Assembly: GCA_024195585.1 (NCBI GenBank)
Contig: SWBL01000189.1
Location: forward strand, 1-64,000
Source: Aureobasidium sp. EXF-3400
Lineage: Eukaryota; Ascomycota; Dothideomycetes; Dothideales; Saccotheciaceae
Direction: 5' to 3'
DNA: 64,000 nt
A program made the translations under genes and the position numbers. Shown in pieces: positions 20,600 to 33,333 of the stretch (its first letter is position 1; each line of letters begins with the position of its first letter). The notes below the pieces were generated by a model. It worked only from the letters and a program-made list of their open reading frames with translations. It was not told the origin of the DNA and did not search any database.

Positions 20600-22114
20600 C
20601 TACGCTTCCGATAAAAACCCGCACAAGCCATTACTGACCACATATCTAACCTCCCCATTCCCACCACTATAGCCAAATACCGCTTTTCCTTTGTTTTGGC
20701 TTTGGCATTGTTGTTGTTTCTCTTGTGCTTCTGCATCTTCTTTCCCATCTCTGATTCTGTGACTCTTCTTCTGCTGTGCTGATTCAGCTAGGAGGGTGAG
20801 GAAACAGGAACCACTTTCCCTCCCTTCAGCTTGCCATACACTCCACAAACAATCTTTTTCTCTGCTGATACAACGTTCACAACATAGTGCTGCTGATTGT
20901 GTCGTTACCTCTTCCAATATTGTGCCCTCGTCAGAAGTGTCTAAGGGCAAGGAAACACCATTTATGCGTTTGTTGTTTGTTGTTTGGGAGAGGAGGTTTG
21001 AGGTGAAGCAGGCGGAGTAGGAAGTAACAGTTGTGGTTGCGTGCAGGGTGGCTGTGGATGTGGTTGTGAGGACACGGGTATAGGTGAAAGAAATCGTGTA
21101 AGGGGTTTTTGTGACGGTTGTGGTGTTTGTGACGATGGCGGAAGAGGCAGAGGGTTGGGAGATCAGGGCCATGGCAGCGATGGAAGCCAGAGGTGCCCTC
21201 GAGTGGCGTGAGGGGATGCTGAATGCAAGCTTGTCTCTTTTTTCCTTCTTCTGCTTTGCTGGTGTTGTAGCAAAAGATGATGGAGGAGTGTTGCTTGTAG
21301 AGGTCGAGTTGGACCCAGACCCGGAAACAAGAATGGTAGATGTGATTGTGCCATATATCGTTCTGTTCTTGAATATTGTTTCTGGCTTCAACGTCACGGT
21401 GGCGGGTTTACTTGCTGTGAGCAATAGCACTTCTGTAGTGTGGATGGCAATGTGCTGTTCGCAAGCCACTTCCACGGCGTGTTTTCCTGCTGCAGGTTTG
21501 AGGAGTTTGGGCTTGTTGTGGCTCGAGGGAGATGGGTTTTGGCGTTTGGAGTGGGGATGTTTTGCTGCCGCTGCTACACTTCTCTTTCGTTTTCTCTGCT
21601 TTTGCTTTTGATTGATAGCAGAAGAAACAGCACCAGCACCAGAAGCAGAGGAAGCAGAAACAGTCCCATTCCTCACGCCCACAAATCCTGTAGGTGCATC
21701 AATCCACCTCGTCGTCCTCGTAGTCAAAACCCTCGTCTTGGTTTCTGTCTTTGTCGTAGTCGCATGTTCCCAAACCGTACTCGTGCCAAACCTCGTCTCC
21801 GTAATGTAAAAAGTGCCATTCGTCGCCTCCGCCTCTGTAGTCACAGTCTTGGTAGCCAACACACTAAACAGCGTCGAAAACGGTTTCGGCGTCACGGTAG
21901 TAGTGGTAGTGGTATAGTTGTGCAAAACCACAGGCGAGAGATCTAGTGTTTGTTGTAGCAGGACAGTTGTGGTGGGGAGAGGTCCGAGGAGGACAGAGGA
22001 AGAGTAGAGGGTTGAACAGAGTAGTGTTGTTGAGGTGCTGAGGTGGGATGATATGTCCAGAGCCAGTGTTGCTGGTAGGAGCAATGTATAGGCAAGAACT
22101 GTGGTAGGCCACAT
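20600..22114 (-). CDS. Secreted Ser/Thr-rich protein with C-terminal PAN/apple-like domain
   Basis: A 504-aa single exon. The signal peptide is MWPTTVLAYTLLLPATLA. The first 380 residues are dominated by Thr/Ser/Val stretches such as YTTTTTTVTPKPF and ATLHATTTVTSY, with several N-glycosylation sequons, as in heavily O-mannosylated wall or surface proteins. Two basic clusters (KQRKRKRS, HSKRQNPS) and KKEKRDK offer kexin-type cleavage sites. The C-terminus has a Cys-containing module, AALCCERCISREKDCLWSVW followed by SGSCFLTLL, which resembles a PAN/apple fold. The protein ends with another Cys (SNGLCGFLSEA). No GPI signal is obvious. It is probably a wall-associated or shed protein; its role in adhesion or host contact is speculation. 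Confidence 0.75.
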   Translation of the reverse strand: MWPTTVLAYTLLLPATLALDISSHLSTSTTLLCSTLYSSSVLLGPLPTTTVLLQQTLDLSPVVLHNYTTTTTTVTPKPFSTLFSVLATKTVTTEAEATNGTFYITETRFGTSTVWEHATTTKTETKTRVLTTRTTRWIDAPTGFVGVRNGTVSASSASGAGAVSSAINQKQKQRKRKRSVAAAAKHPHSKRQNPSPSSHNKPKLLKPAAGKHAVEVACEQHIAIHTTEVLLLTASKPATVTLKPETIFKNRTIYGTITSTILVSGSGSNSTSTSNTPPSSFATTPAKQKKEKRDKLAFSIPSRHSRAPLASIAAMALISQPSASSAIVTNTTTVTKTPYTISFTYTRVLTTTSTATLHATTTVTSYSACFTSNLLSQTTNNKRINGVSLPLDTSDEGTILEEVTTQSAALCCERCISREKDCLWSVWQAEGRESGSCFLTLLAESAQQKKSHRIRDGKEDAEAQEKQQQCQSQNKGKAVFGYSGGNGEVRYVVSNGLCGFLSEA

Positions 22115-23021
22115 CTTTTACTTGCTTCTGTCCACTGTTCCAGTCTAGAGATGTTTGTGATAGAGCTGCAAGAGAGTGACTGAGGAGTCGTATGTGGAGC
22201 CGAACGTTGATAGCGATGAACCAGCAGATAGGAAAGCAAACAATATTTGTAAAGAAGTGACGTGCAACGGAAACAAACAAAAGATTTTGAGAATCAGAAA
22301 ATGGTTATACCTTGATCTAGACAATCATCGGTCTGTCCTTTCTCCTATCCCTTTGGTATAATAAGGGTTGAGGTAGCGTCTGCGTAGCCAAAACGGTTCT
22401 CCTGGAACGGTTTGATCTATTGCCGTCCATCACGAATCTCTTTCTCGGCACACAACGACTTGAATGTCGATAATACACATGGCCATCACTCACTCGGTTT
22501 CCAGGACACCCATCAAATTGCTTCCTAAGGCGAGTGCACTGTATTTGACAGTGATGATATCCAAACGCATGTGCTGATATCAAAGATGGAGTGGAGACCG
22601 GCTCGAAAAAAGTGCATTGCCCCCCTGCCAAGACAAGGGTCCGCTTCGCTTCGACCACCAAGGTCATGACAGCATGTTTTCATCCAAAGAGAATCGACAA
22701 TAACCCCAGGATCAAGATGGAGATGCAATTGTACATCGGATATAAGCAACGAAACAAAGGCTGCAGAGCCCAAGCACCGAAAAAGACAACAAATTCGGCC
22801 AGGCCAGACTCCTTCGATTTCCTTGTATCCATCATCAAAAGGAAAAACCAAGATACAAAAGAAGTTATAAGAACGCCAGCCGTGGGTAACAACACCACAA
22901 TTTCCCCCTGCCCCAGTAGACAAGATTTGTATCCGTCTTCGTATGCAATTGCGCTTTTTTCTCTTTTCTCGTCATGAAGAAAATCATATTCCCAAAACTC
23001 CGTTTCACTTGGTATGTGTCT
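22115..23021. other. Intergenic
   Basis: The upstream region of the secreted-protein gene together with the 3' flank of PSA1, 907 bp. No frame with protein-like character was found. The antisense continuation of the PSA1 frame past its last intron (22865-23135) is a read-through shadow. Confidence 0.5.
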
Positions 23022-24307
23022 TTACATGATAATCGAGGGAGTGTCGACGTTGGCCTTGATGCTCTTGTGAGGGAGGACACTAGAACATGTGTTAGCTGAT
23101 GGAGATCAAAGATAGGGTCAGAAACGAAGATATACCTTCCACCGTTGACGTAAATCTCGTCACCAACAGTCACATCGTCACCGAGAACGCAAATGTTCTC
23201 AAGACGAGCCCAGCGACCGACAACGCTGTTCCAGCCAACGATTGTGCTCTTAATCCAGGCGTGCTCCTTGACCTTTGAGTTTGAGAGAAGAACACAGCGT
23301 TGAAGTCTGACACCGTCGCCAATGACACAGTTGGGACCAATAACGACATTGGGACCAATCTTGCAGTTGTTTCCAATCTTTGCTGAGGGGTCGATCATGA
23401 CGTTGCCGCCGTAAACATATGACTCGGAGGTGGGTGTGAGCTCCTTGCTGCCCTTCTTGGCGAGGGAAGAAAGGTACAGGCAAGTTCCGGAAAGGAAATC
23501 CTTGGGCTGACCAACATCCATCCAGAAGCCTTCAAGATCGAATGAGTGCAACTGACCATCCTTGGTCATGGCGGGGAAAGTCTCTTGCTCGATAGAGGTG
23601 GGGCGGAGCTCGATGCGGCTGAGAACGCTGGGGTTCAAGATGTAGATACCAGCGTTAATGCGGTTTCCGACGAACTCGATGGGCTTTTCGACGAAACGGT
23701 CGATGCGGGAGGGGTGATTGGGCTTGTGGACAACGACACCGTACTTTGAGGGCTCCTCAACCTTTGTGACAATGATGGTACCCTCGTCACCGTGGGCCTT
23801 GTGGAAGTCGGCCAATTGCTTGAAGGGGTAGTCGCAAATGACGTCCGAGTTCAAGACGAAGAAGGGAGAGTCGTCCTTACCGAGAATCTTCTCGGCGAGC
23901 TTCAGAGGTCCAGCAGTGCCCAGGGGCTCGGTCTCGACGGAGAAGTCGATCTTGACGTTGTATTGTTGCTCGTACTGAGGGAGGTGTCAGGGTTGCGCAA
24001 TTCGGCGATGTTGCAGAATGGGTTGTGTACCTTTTGGAGAGCAGCAGTCATAATCTCGGGACGGTAGTTGACGGCGAGGACAATGTTGGTGACACCAGCA
24101 GCAGCAAGAGCAGCAACCTGGTGCTCAATCATGGGCTTGTTGGCAAACTCGACCAGCGGTTTGGGGAGAGTAAGGGTGAGAGGACGCAGACGGGTACCGA
24201 AACCGCCGACGAGAATGAGAGCTGTATGGCATCGTCAGTCTTGGTTGTTGTCATGTTCCCTCAGCTCAGGGCAATGAGGGGCAGGTGGGCGGCTACTTAC
24301 CCTTCAT
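23022..24307 (-). CDS. PSA1: Mannose-1-phosphate guanylyltransferase (GDP-mannose pyrophosphorylase)
   Basis: Exons 24307-24301, 24221-24031, 23974-23136 and 23079-23022, giving 364 aa as usual for fungi. The first exon is a 7-bp microexon (ATGAAGG) before a 79-bp intron. Signature residues are [20 protein letters not shown] at the N-terminus and [12 protein letters not shown] in the nucleotide-binding fold, followed by GFWMDVGQP. The C-terminal left-handed beta-helix hexapeptides follow ([20 protein letters not shown]). The end is [17 protein letters not shown]. It makes GDP-mannose from mannose-1-phosphate and GTP in the cytosol. GDP-mannose is the sugar donor for N- and O-mannosylation, GPI anchors and wall mannan, so the enzyme is normally essential. 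MNN9, which uses this donor, is the next gene upstream on the same strand. Confidence 0.97.
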
Positions 24308-24887
24308 GATGAATTAAGTGTGGAGGGGTTGGTGATTAGAGTAAAGTGTAGTAAGTGTCGATTGACGTGGGAGGATCAAAAAAGTAAAGAAGCGAATGGA
24401 GGAAGAAATTACAAGAGACAATTGGATCAAAGGATTGCGAGCGAGGCTGACGACGGCTGCTGCCACTTTACATAGTGAACAGCGTGGCCGAGTCCAATTC
24501 AAGGGGGCAGGCATCCCGAACGCCTTGGCAAGCTCCCCCATGCAAATGGCTGCTCCCTCGTCCCCTTGCTTCTAATTTCGACCCAACGGCCACCAGCTCC
24601 TGATGACACGAACACGACCTGGTCCAGCCGCCATGAGCCCCTTTACGCTTTGCAAACTGAGCCGAGAGAACAATCGCCTTGCGACACCACGTGCTTGATC
24701 TGTTCATGAAATAACGTCTGTTTTTGTCCGACCTGAACATGTCGACCTGTCTAAATCTGTATGTAGCATGTAATTGCAGCACCCCTGTTTTGCAACTAGT
24801 ATGCGCCTTCAACGCCGCGCCCGACAATATGCGAATTCATGGCCTACCAACTCTTTACATTTTGTATATTCTCCACCATCATGCATT

Positions 24888-26069
<1,182 letters not shown>

Positions 26070-26520
26070 TGTGAAGGCTGAGAGATTTGGGTAAGCATGC
26101 GACCACTGTGTGTATCAAGGAGCAACGTACTTGGGGAAGCTGTTCCTTATGGCTATCGGACGCTGAGCATAACTCAGCCTCGAGATGAGATAAATGTTCT
26201 AAGGATGAAAGGCTGAAAACACAGGATGCTCAAGTGCACCTCCTGGAAAGAGGGTGGCAGAAGGAACAGCGACAGAGTTTCTTGAGGACAACGGAGGTCC
26301 AACGCTTTTCCCGACGCGTAGACAGCAGCAGCAGCCAGCCAGCCTCTACTGAGTGGCCCAAAAGTTGCGGAGAGGCTGCCAAGGGGTTCGCTGCACCTGC
26401 TGCATCTCAGGAGCTTGTTTCAGAATCGTCCGTGCTTGCATCTTTTCCTTTCAGTCACGTCACCATCGCTCTTTCCTGCTGCACCTGCATGTTGTATCTC
26501 GCTGAAGCAGGAGCTCAATC
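26070..26520. promoter_or_regulatory. Divergent intergenic region, MNN9 / mitochondrial-type gene
   Basis: A 451-bp shared upstream region rich in CAGCAG (26325-26340). There is no gene and no core element I can place confidently. Confidence 0.45.
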
Positions 26521-29500
26521 ATGCTGCGTCGCACATCGCAATGCCTGTCACGGCGCCCGCTTTCTCGACCAAGGGCACGCTGTCTCAGCACCACTGTTCC
26601 GCAGAGACTGGCCACTCCGACTTCTGGTTTCGCTCCGACATGGGACAAGATCAAAGAGACATTGAAGCCTCCGATTGATCAATTCATGCCAAAGACCCGC
26701 CCTTCCTACACCCTTGATACACCCTTACCAGCAGCCTCCGATCATCTTTCGCGCACATGCACCGTCCTAACTTCGAATCCCTCCATCACCACTCTTCAAC
26801 AGTTGCTCGATCGCATTCCTCAATTCCAACAAGCCAATGAGTCTGGTCTCTTTACCGACTTTCTCCTCCTTGTCACCCCTTCTTATGCCGCAAGTCTGCG
26901 CAACCAGAAAAATGTCATTGAACAAGCCTTGACGCGCATCTTTCCTGTCAAAGAGTTGGACGAGGACACGCACAACTCCCTCGGTGGAGATTCTAGGGAA
27001 GCTGTCAGACTCGTTGCCGCTGTCGTCGATAGGCTGCCCAAACCTTCCGAGTTGTCTGCTTCTGCTGTTGGTGACACTGGTTCCGAGGGGATTGCCATTC
27101 GATTGATCGCCAACGAAAACCCAATCTGGAAGCCGGAACTCGCAACTGACGACCCTCGTGCTGCTCTTTCCGATAACAAGTTTCGCTTTTTGAGCTTCCA
27201 CCTCAACGATCCATCTACTCCTCCTCACATGCTCCCCATCGTCCAACTGCCTCTTGCAAACACCATCTTTCACAACGGTCTATCCTCAACCTTGATTTGG
27301 CGCAAATATGCTGTACAACAAGGCGGAAAGGGTCTCACTCAGATAGATGAACAAGTCTGTGACTCGCACCGTGTCAAACTTCCCCAGCAAGCAGGAGCTT
27401 ATGAGATCAATACCCTTGCTCTGTCGGTGCCTCTTGTTCCATTGACATCTGCCAGATCTGTTGTCGCATGTATGGGCAACATCATCCGTCGCTTGTCTGC
27501 CAATTCTGGTCTTGGCCCTGCCGATGACACACAAGAAGCCATCCTAGCCTCTCACGAACTCGAGCAGTCTGTCACTTCGTACCACAAGACTCGCGGGCTC
27601 TCTCCCCGTGCCGTCTCTGTCTGGGCTCTTGTCATTCCAGAGAAGACCTTTACCGGAGGTCTATCGATGGCGGCCAAGGTCCTTGGCGAGCGAGATTTGC
27701 CCGAACTATGGAAGGCTGGTTCCGATCATGACACGGATCCCTCTCAGCCTAACCTTTTGACCTTGTTACAGAATGGAGCTCGCCTACACAAAGTCTTGTC
27801 TGGAGGTGGTGGTTGGGGTAAGAAGGCTGGCCTCCTATCTTTGGACCCTGATACTGGTTACGGTCAGCACCCATCCTGGGAAGAGATTGCACCTGCACAG
27901 CAGACCGAGCCTGAGTACATTCAAGGTCTATCACCCGTACCAGCAGATTTGCATCGCGCCTGGGGTTTCGAGCCTCAAGAACTTCCTAGCATTGTGAACA
28001 AGGGAGATTATATCCAGTTCTACATCTCACCATCAGCCTCATCTGAAGAAGCAACTGCACAGTCTGAGTCGACCATGAACACGTCAGACCAGACCATGTC
28101 CAACGTCAAGACTGTAGAGTTTGGCAGTATCCCCAGTACTGTTGACGATATGCCAAGCAGTCAAGCATCTTCAGCAGCTGCACAAAGTGTTGTGCAGACC
28201 TACCCGAACCACTTTGGTGCTTTATCCGAGACTGGTATTGCCATGTTTTTCGGTCTGCAATCAGACAAGGCATCCTCGTCAAACATACATAATGCCACTG
28301 ATGCAGCTACAAAGGTCGATGTGCCTTTTGGTCGATTCAGGTCTCGGTCGCAAATCTCAGCGGCATCTTCCAAGCCAAAACAGGCTGAGACGGGATTTGG
28401 TTTCTCACCGACCAAGTCACTACAGTCAATGATACGCGGCCATCGTATCTCACGGCAGCTTCTGTAGGTAGCTTGTGACGCATCAATTCCAACACTTCGA
28501 CCAACCTGACCCAGTATAGATCAAGCTAAGACAGCCTATGCAATCCAAAAACGAAACATCGATTCGAGCAGTGTCCTTATGGACGAGCCCGTGGATCCGA
28601 AGCACTCCGACGGCACTATCTGGCAAAGTGCCCCGAGGTCGGCCATCTCTCGTCGCAAGCTCAAGAAGACCATGCGGATACCGAAAATACCAAACAAGAA
28701 TTGGACATCCAAAGATATCAACGAAGCACGTAAAGCGCTCATACAAGCAGAACCAGATACTGGCTCGTCAGGGCTCGTTTTCAGAAATCTGAAGGCCATG
28801 ACGAGGAGTGCAGCAGATACACCACTTGCTCAGGATTTCATAAGCGGTCTCAAAGGTCAAAGACTCCAGTCGTGGGCCGAACAAACTATGCGAGATGTCA
28901 TTTCGCCGATGGCCTTCGAACAATGGGAGAAAGACGAGACCATTCCTAAGGAGCCTAACGACACCTGGTCAGATAAGGATATTCGCAAAGCGCACACCTT
29001 CAAGAAGCGACAGTGGAAATTGCAAAAAGCAGCAAATAGACAATCCTATCTGGACAAGGTTCCATTAGCTACGCGAACAATGAAAGACGTTCTTGCGTCC
29101 GAAGCCTTTGAGCAATGGGAGAAAGACAAGACTATTCCCAAGGAACCTAACGATATCTGGTCAAAGACGGATATCCGCAGAGCCCTTTTTTTCAGGAGGC
29201 AGAAGTGGGAGTTGCACAAAACTCCCAAGAGCCTGAAACTAGACGCGATTCCATCAATACCTAAGCAACTCCAACAACAAAAAGCGTCTGCGCATCGGCA
29301 TGAGCAGGAAGCGAAAGCCGAATCCCCTGAAGAGAAAGCAGGTATAGAGTCAGCAACACGAACAATAGCATCCCTAAGACTGCAAGCGCAGGCCCGCGCG
29401 CGTAGTCGCGTTCTTCAAGAAGCCTTTCGCGGACTACTCTCACCAGCCCAACAGCACCGTGCCAGCCTTCAAAAAGCCTCGAAGCTCTCAAAAACGTCTC

Positions 29501-29904
29501 GCATCAGCGAGCCACAACTCACCAAGCGCGTCATGCATCTCATCACCATGCATGAACCCGGATGCCCCCGCATACGCATCTATGAATTACTGAATAGCCA
29601 CCGCTCTGCTCCCATTAGAGAAATGAACAGTACTATTGAGTGGGAAAGCAAGAGTCAAGCTCGAGCAGAGCACTCTGGTAGAGACTTAGCAAGCCAAGAA
29701 GAAAGTCAAGAGAAGGCTATGCAGGAGACTGAGATGAGAGATCAGCTCGGCAAGTGGAAGACTGCGGCTGAGGAATTAAGAGAGGCTATTGATTTGAAAT
29801 GGCCGGAGGAAGGCAAGAAAAAGAGGCTGAAGGATGTCGTTGAGAAAGAGATGGAGGAGATTGGGCGGGTGGAAAAGAGTGTTCAGGGGTTCTTGGTTGG
29901 GTAG
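26521..29904 (+). CDS. Mitochondrial-type protein of unknown function, repeat-bearing C-terminus
   Basis: Two long frames lie head to tail, 26521-28467 (648 aa) and 28579-29904 (441 aa). A canonical-looking 51-bp intron, 28464-28514 (GTAGGT..CTGACCCAG), removes the first stop and joins them in phase with no stop across the link, giving 1110 aa. I prefer this joined model, but two separate genes remain possible. The N-terminus (MLRRTSQCLSRRPLSRPRAR then CLSTTV) is a good mitochondrial presequence. The first half contains no domain I recognise. The second half is highly basic and helical, with two copies of a roughly 48-residue repeat centred on FEQWEKDxTIPKEPND and a weaker third copy, then a coiled-coil-like tail. 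The composition would suit an RNA- or ribosome-associated mitochondrial factor; that is inference only. Confidence 0.55.
28888..29220 (+). repeat. Two-copy coding repeat (FEQWEKD-x-TIPKEPND)
   Basis: Unit 1 is 28888-29031 and unit 2 is 29080-29220, about 48 codons each and 64 codons apart. The proteins are roughly 60% identical, including AFEQWEKD, TIPKEPND, W-S, DIR and W-x-L-x-K. A degenerate relative (MRIPKIPNKNWTSKDINEAR) lies about 28670-28750. The unit recalls short helical DNA- or RNA-contacting modules, but I do not recognise it. Confidence 0.7.
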
Positions 29905-30207
29905 AAGAGGGCGAAGGCATGATATAGCATGAAAAAGTAATTGAATGTGAGCTTCAACGTGTGGATAGTGCTCTTGATCCTTCTCTATGTACAAATATAC
30001 TCTGCTCGCTTGACAGCAGTCGGAACAAGATTGGAGCGATAAGAAAACGCAAACCTACTTCCCGAAGAGGACGGAGAGAACGCCAGTGCGCAAAAGACCT
30101 GCTTCGATGCAGGAAACAACCACGCGCCCCCGATGCCACACAGCAGAGTATTAGACTCAAATTCAATCTACTTTACGCCTCTCCACCTCAGCGCCATTCC
30201 TCGAGAG

Positions 30208-31137
30208 TCAGACGACCTGCTTCTGACTCTTCGTCTTGCCCGCAAACCTGTTACGATACAAAAACCCAAACACCGTCGCCAAAATCCAGACTCTGAGGAC
30301 ATCCAACCAGGTGCTCCAACTCAGCGCTGTGGTTTCGGTGCTGGCATCGTACTTTCTACACACGTCCAAGAATAGCTTTGGATCATCTGTGATGACGCCG
30401 TCTAATTGTTTCCCGATGCACCATTTCATCTTCGAGACTTCGTTGACCGTCCATGCCAGAACGGGTTTGTTGTTGCGTTTTGCGTCGCGCAGGAAGGAGG
30501 AGCCGCCCGGTGCCATCAAGATGGGCAGTAGCATGTTGAAACTGACGTTAGGAACCGTAAGGAATTGTCTTGCGTAAGAGAGAGAGAATCCAATGTGTGT
30601 GCAAGGAAACCCGGGTAGATAGTCAGCCACCAAAGGCACGTATTTGGCTGCCCAGCAACCGAATACGATTCTTTGGCTCCAAGGCCGATCGGGCAGTGCT
30701 GGCGTTGCTGCAATCGTTGCTGCGATCAGGCGGATTATGTCTTCAGGGTTGTTATCCATTTTGATATCCAACAACACCCATACATCTTTTCTTTCCTCGT
30801 CTGCCAGAAACTCCAACAAATCTGCCAATCGCGGCATATGTTGCTTGGGCTCTTGGGTTGTAAGCAACGGCGCTATAAAAGACCAATCGCAATCGATTAT
30901 CTTTTCCGGACGGCCGAAACAGCGGTTCAAAGTGTTGTCGTGGGATAACACTACGACGCCGTCTTTGGTTATGTGAACGTCGGTTTCTAGCGCGTGGGCC
31001 CCGATGGAGATTGCACCTGCGAAAGCGGCGAGAGTGTTTTCTGGATATTTGGCTTTGTAGCCTCTGTGGGCTATCGCTTGGGGCATCCGTGGTCGCGAGG
31101 GTTGGGAAGAGTCTTCTTGTTTTGTTGTTGAGGACAT
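30208..31137 (-). CDS. PGC1: Glycerophosphodiester phosphodiesterase family, Pgc1-like phospholipase C
   Basis: A 309-aa frame. The GDPD catalytic core begins AIAHRGYKAKYPENTLAAF, followed by HALETDVHITKDGVVVLSHD with the metal- and acid-base residues (HR, E-x-D, H-D). It continues with DIKMDN and ends with LAWTVNEVSKMKWCIGKQLD and VITDDP. A C-terminal hydrophobic anchor (WLDVLRVWILATVFGFLYRN) matches yeast Pgc1, which hydrolyses phosphatidylglycerol at lipid droplets or mitochondria. I start at the ATG at 31137. An upstream exon (31397-31271) with a GTAAGT donor and a 113-bp intron (31158-31270) would add an in-phase N-terminal extension starting MAADESTPLLRRLS. It may be coding or a leader intron. 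Confidence 0.85.
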   Translation of the reverse strand: MSSTTKQEDSSQPSRPRMPQAIAHRGYKAKYPENTLAAFAGAISIGAHALETDVHITKDGVVVLSHDNTLNRCFGRPEKIIDCDWSFIAPLLTTQEPKQHMPRLADLLEFLADEERKDVWVLLDIKMDNNPEDIIRLIAATIAATPALPDRPWSQRIVFGCWAAKYVPLVADYLPGFPCTHIGFSLSYARQFLTVPNVSFNMLLPILMAPGGSSFLRDAKRNNKPVLAWTVNEVSKMKWCIGKQLDGVITDDPKLFLDVCRKYDASTETTALSWSTWLDVLRVWILATVFGFLYRNRFAGKTKSQKQVV

Positions 31138-31397
31138 TCTGGAGAAAGGGAAAGCACCTGAGAAAGAAGAATGAGAAACTGTGATTCTCTTCGAGGAGGA
31201 CGGGAAAAGTTCGATGGAACGTATACAGGTAAAGAAAAGAGAAGGGGAATGTAAATGATCAATAACTTACACGCTGGCGTTTGGTAGTCCCCCTCGAGAC
31301 TCGTCTTGTCAGACATTTGTTCAAAGCACCTAGGTTGAGTAAAGACTGGAGGGATGGAGAGGCGGCGCAACAGAGGTGTACTTTCGTCTGCAGCCAT

Positions 31398-33333
31398 CAC
31401 TTTTCGATGTCGGACAACAGATGTCAGTGTAATATAGGAGTGTTGTTTTGACGATCTCAGAAACTGCGAGCAAGAATGTCTCGAAGGTTGTTTAATTATT
31501 CTCCGCAGCAGGTTGAGGAGGCCTGAGCCTGATATATGTTGTCGCGGGTGTGGAAATGTAATATGAATGATCTGCGACAAGGGTTTCGTGTGCCGTATGT
31601 TGACGTTTCAGCTTAGTAGTTTTGACAGGCTTCTAGATGAGTTTTTGTGCATCGGCTGGTTGATTGAACGTAGTAAGATGAGGGTTTGCACCGACGTAGA
31701 ATCTTTGCTGTGTGTTTTGCAAAGAGAAAGAGGAAGAGTCAAGAAGGATTCCAGGGTATTTGAAAGTGAATGAATGATACATCATTCGGGAACAGTAAGC
31801 TTCCAACAGTCCACGGTTGAAGCTAGTGGAATTGCATTGCCCCCGTTGCCCTCGCCCATCTTTGCTCGTTCGGCGTGCGTGGGCCAAAGCTAGCGCCACC
31901 CACTAAGGTTTATAGTTAATTTTAAGCATCGTCGGGGTCAATCGTTTTCACCGATCTTTTGGCTGTTGGTTAGTCAATTCCTCCAGCTGTTCGTTTGTCA
32001 GATCAACGCCCCTTTCCGCGCAATGATATCTAGGTTGAGACAGTTGGAGGGATACCTTATCGCACACTTCAAGGAGTACACAGTACAGAACATGCAGCAT
32101 ACCGAAACACCGTCGTACTGTCGTACACCCTGACTCGCCCGCTACAGAAGCATGACCAAGCTGAGACGTGATTAGGATGACGGGAACGAAACTGGTCGCC
32201 CGTGTCAGAAGCCTATCATCGCTCTATCGTACCTGTCACATCTCACATGTTTCGCCTCTGCAATCAAACAGCCTCACAAACGAGAAATCCCCGACGTGTC
32301 GCCATCTTGACACGACGTTAGATGTTCTCCTTAAACCTTACCAAGCTTTGTGATCGACCGCAAGCATATTTGTAACATGACAGCTTGCAGCTTGCAGGTC
32401 AGGCGCGCGGGTGCAACACCAATGACATTCTCTCTTCACAAGGCGTTATAACTCGCACGGAAACATTATCATCTGCTGCGGCCGACGGCGGCGCGATAAC
32501 AGAATATGGGCATGTTAATGGAGATCACTTGCGCTGATTCACAGGTACACGTGTTGCGCTATCATGCCTCGAAGGATCTTTTGTCCACAACTTTGGGTCT
32601 TTTCCGTGTGATACGGGACGGGAAAACGAAATGTGGATGGAGCGAGACTTTGGCTTTGCGCCAGCCACACGACATGCACGTTTGAAAGTAAGAATCAATT
32701 CTCCGATCGACGACGAGCCTAAGAAAGAGGCTCTCTTTCTTCTTGTGTTCGGCGACTTCTTCTATATGGCAAGGAAAGGAGACGAGTCCTTCCTGAGACA
32801 AAGTGGTTTGTCACGGCACAAGGCGAGTCGTGCAACGGTAAAGACGTTTGCCTCGGTACGATCCTTGAGAGACATGATTTCGTCAGTGGCTCTCACTCAC
32901 CGATACTCCTTTTAGACAGTTCACCATCCACACTGACAACATGGCTTCATCTCGGAAATAAACAAGAATGTTGCCGAGACAGGTTCGTTACATCGTCGTA
33001 GCCCGAGCAGTCTTTGTTCTTGGACTCACCAACACTGGTTGGTATGAAATACATTGAAGCTGAACCCCAGGTCCTTGTCGGCGGATGCTCCGGGATTTTG
33101 TGAGTGAACATGGGGTGACATGAGGAGCACGTCACAACGTGATCATGAGTTGGCGACCCAGCAAGGTGGTTCCCTCTGAATGATTTCTTGAAATGCAGCT
33201 GCTCTTTGTAAACAAGCTACCTGTTCCTCGTAATCCATCAGCAGCTGCTTGATGCCACGTTAACTCTTCACCTTCTAACACCGGGACAACCACAAGCACT
33301 GCAGTAACATATTCTGTAAAATCATTGGTCAAG
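31398..33333. other. Long intergenic region
   Basis: About 1.9 kb upstream of the trehalose phosphorylase gene. Short overlapping frames on both strands (for example 32631-32915 plus and 32562-32801 minus) have no recognisable features. One CCCCT stress-response-type motif occurs at about 32009. No gene is called. Confidence 0.5.

Noticed and set aside
32562..32915. Pair of opposite-strand small frames upstream of trehalose phosphorylase
   Set aside because: Mutually exclusive, short and without motif or splice support.
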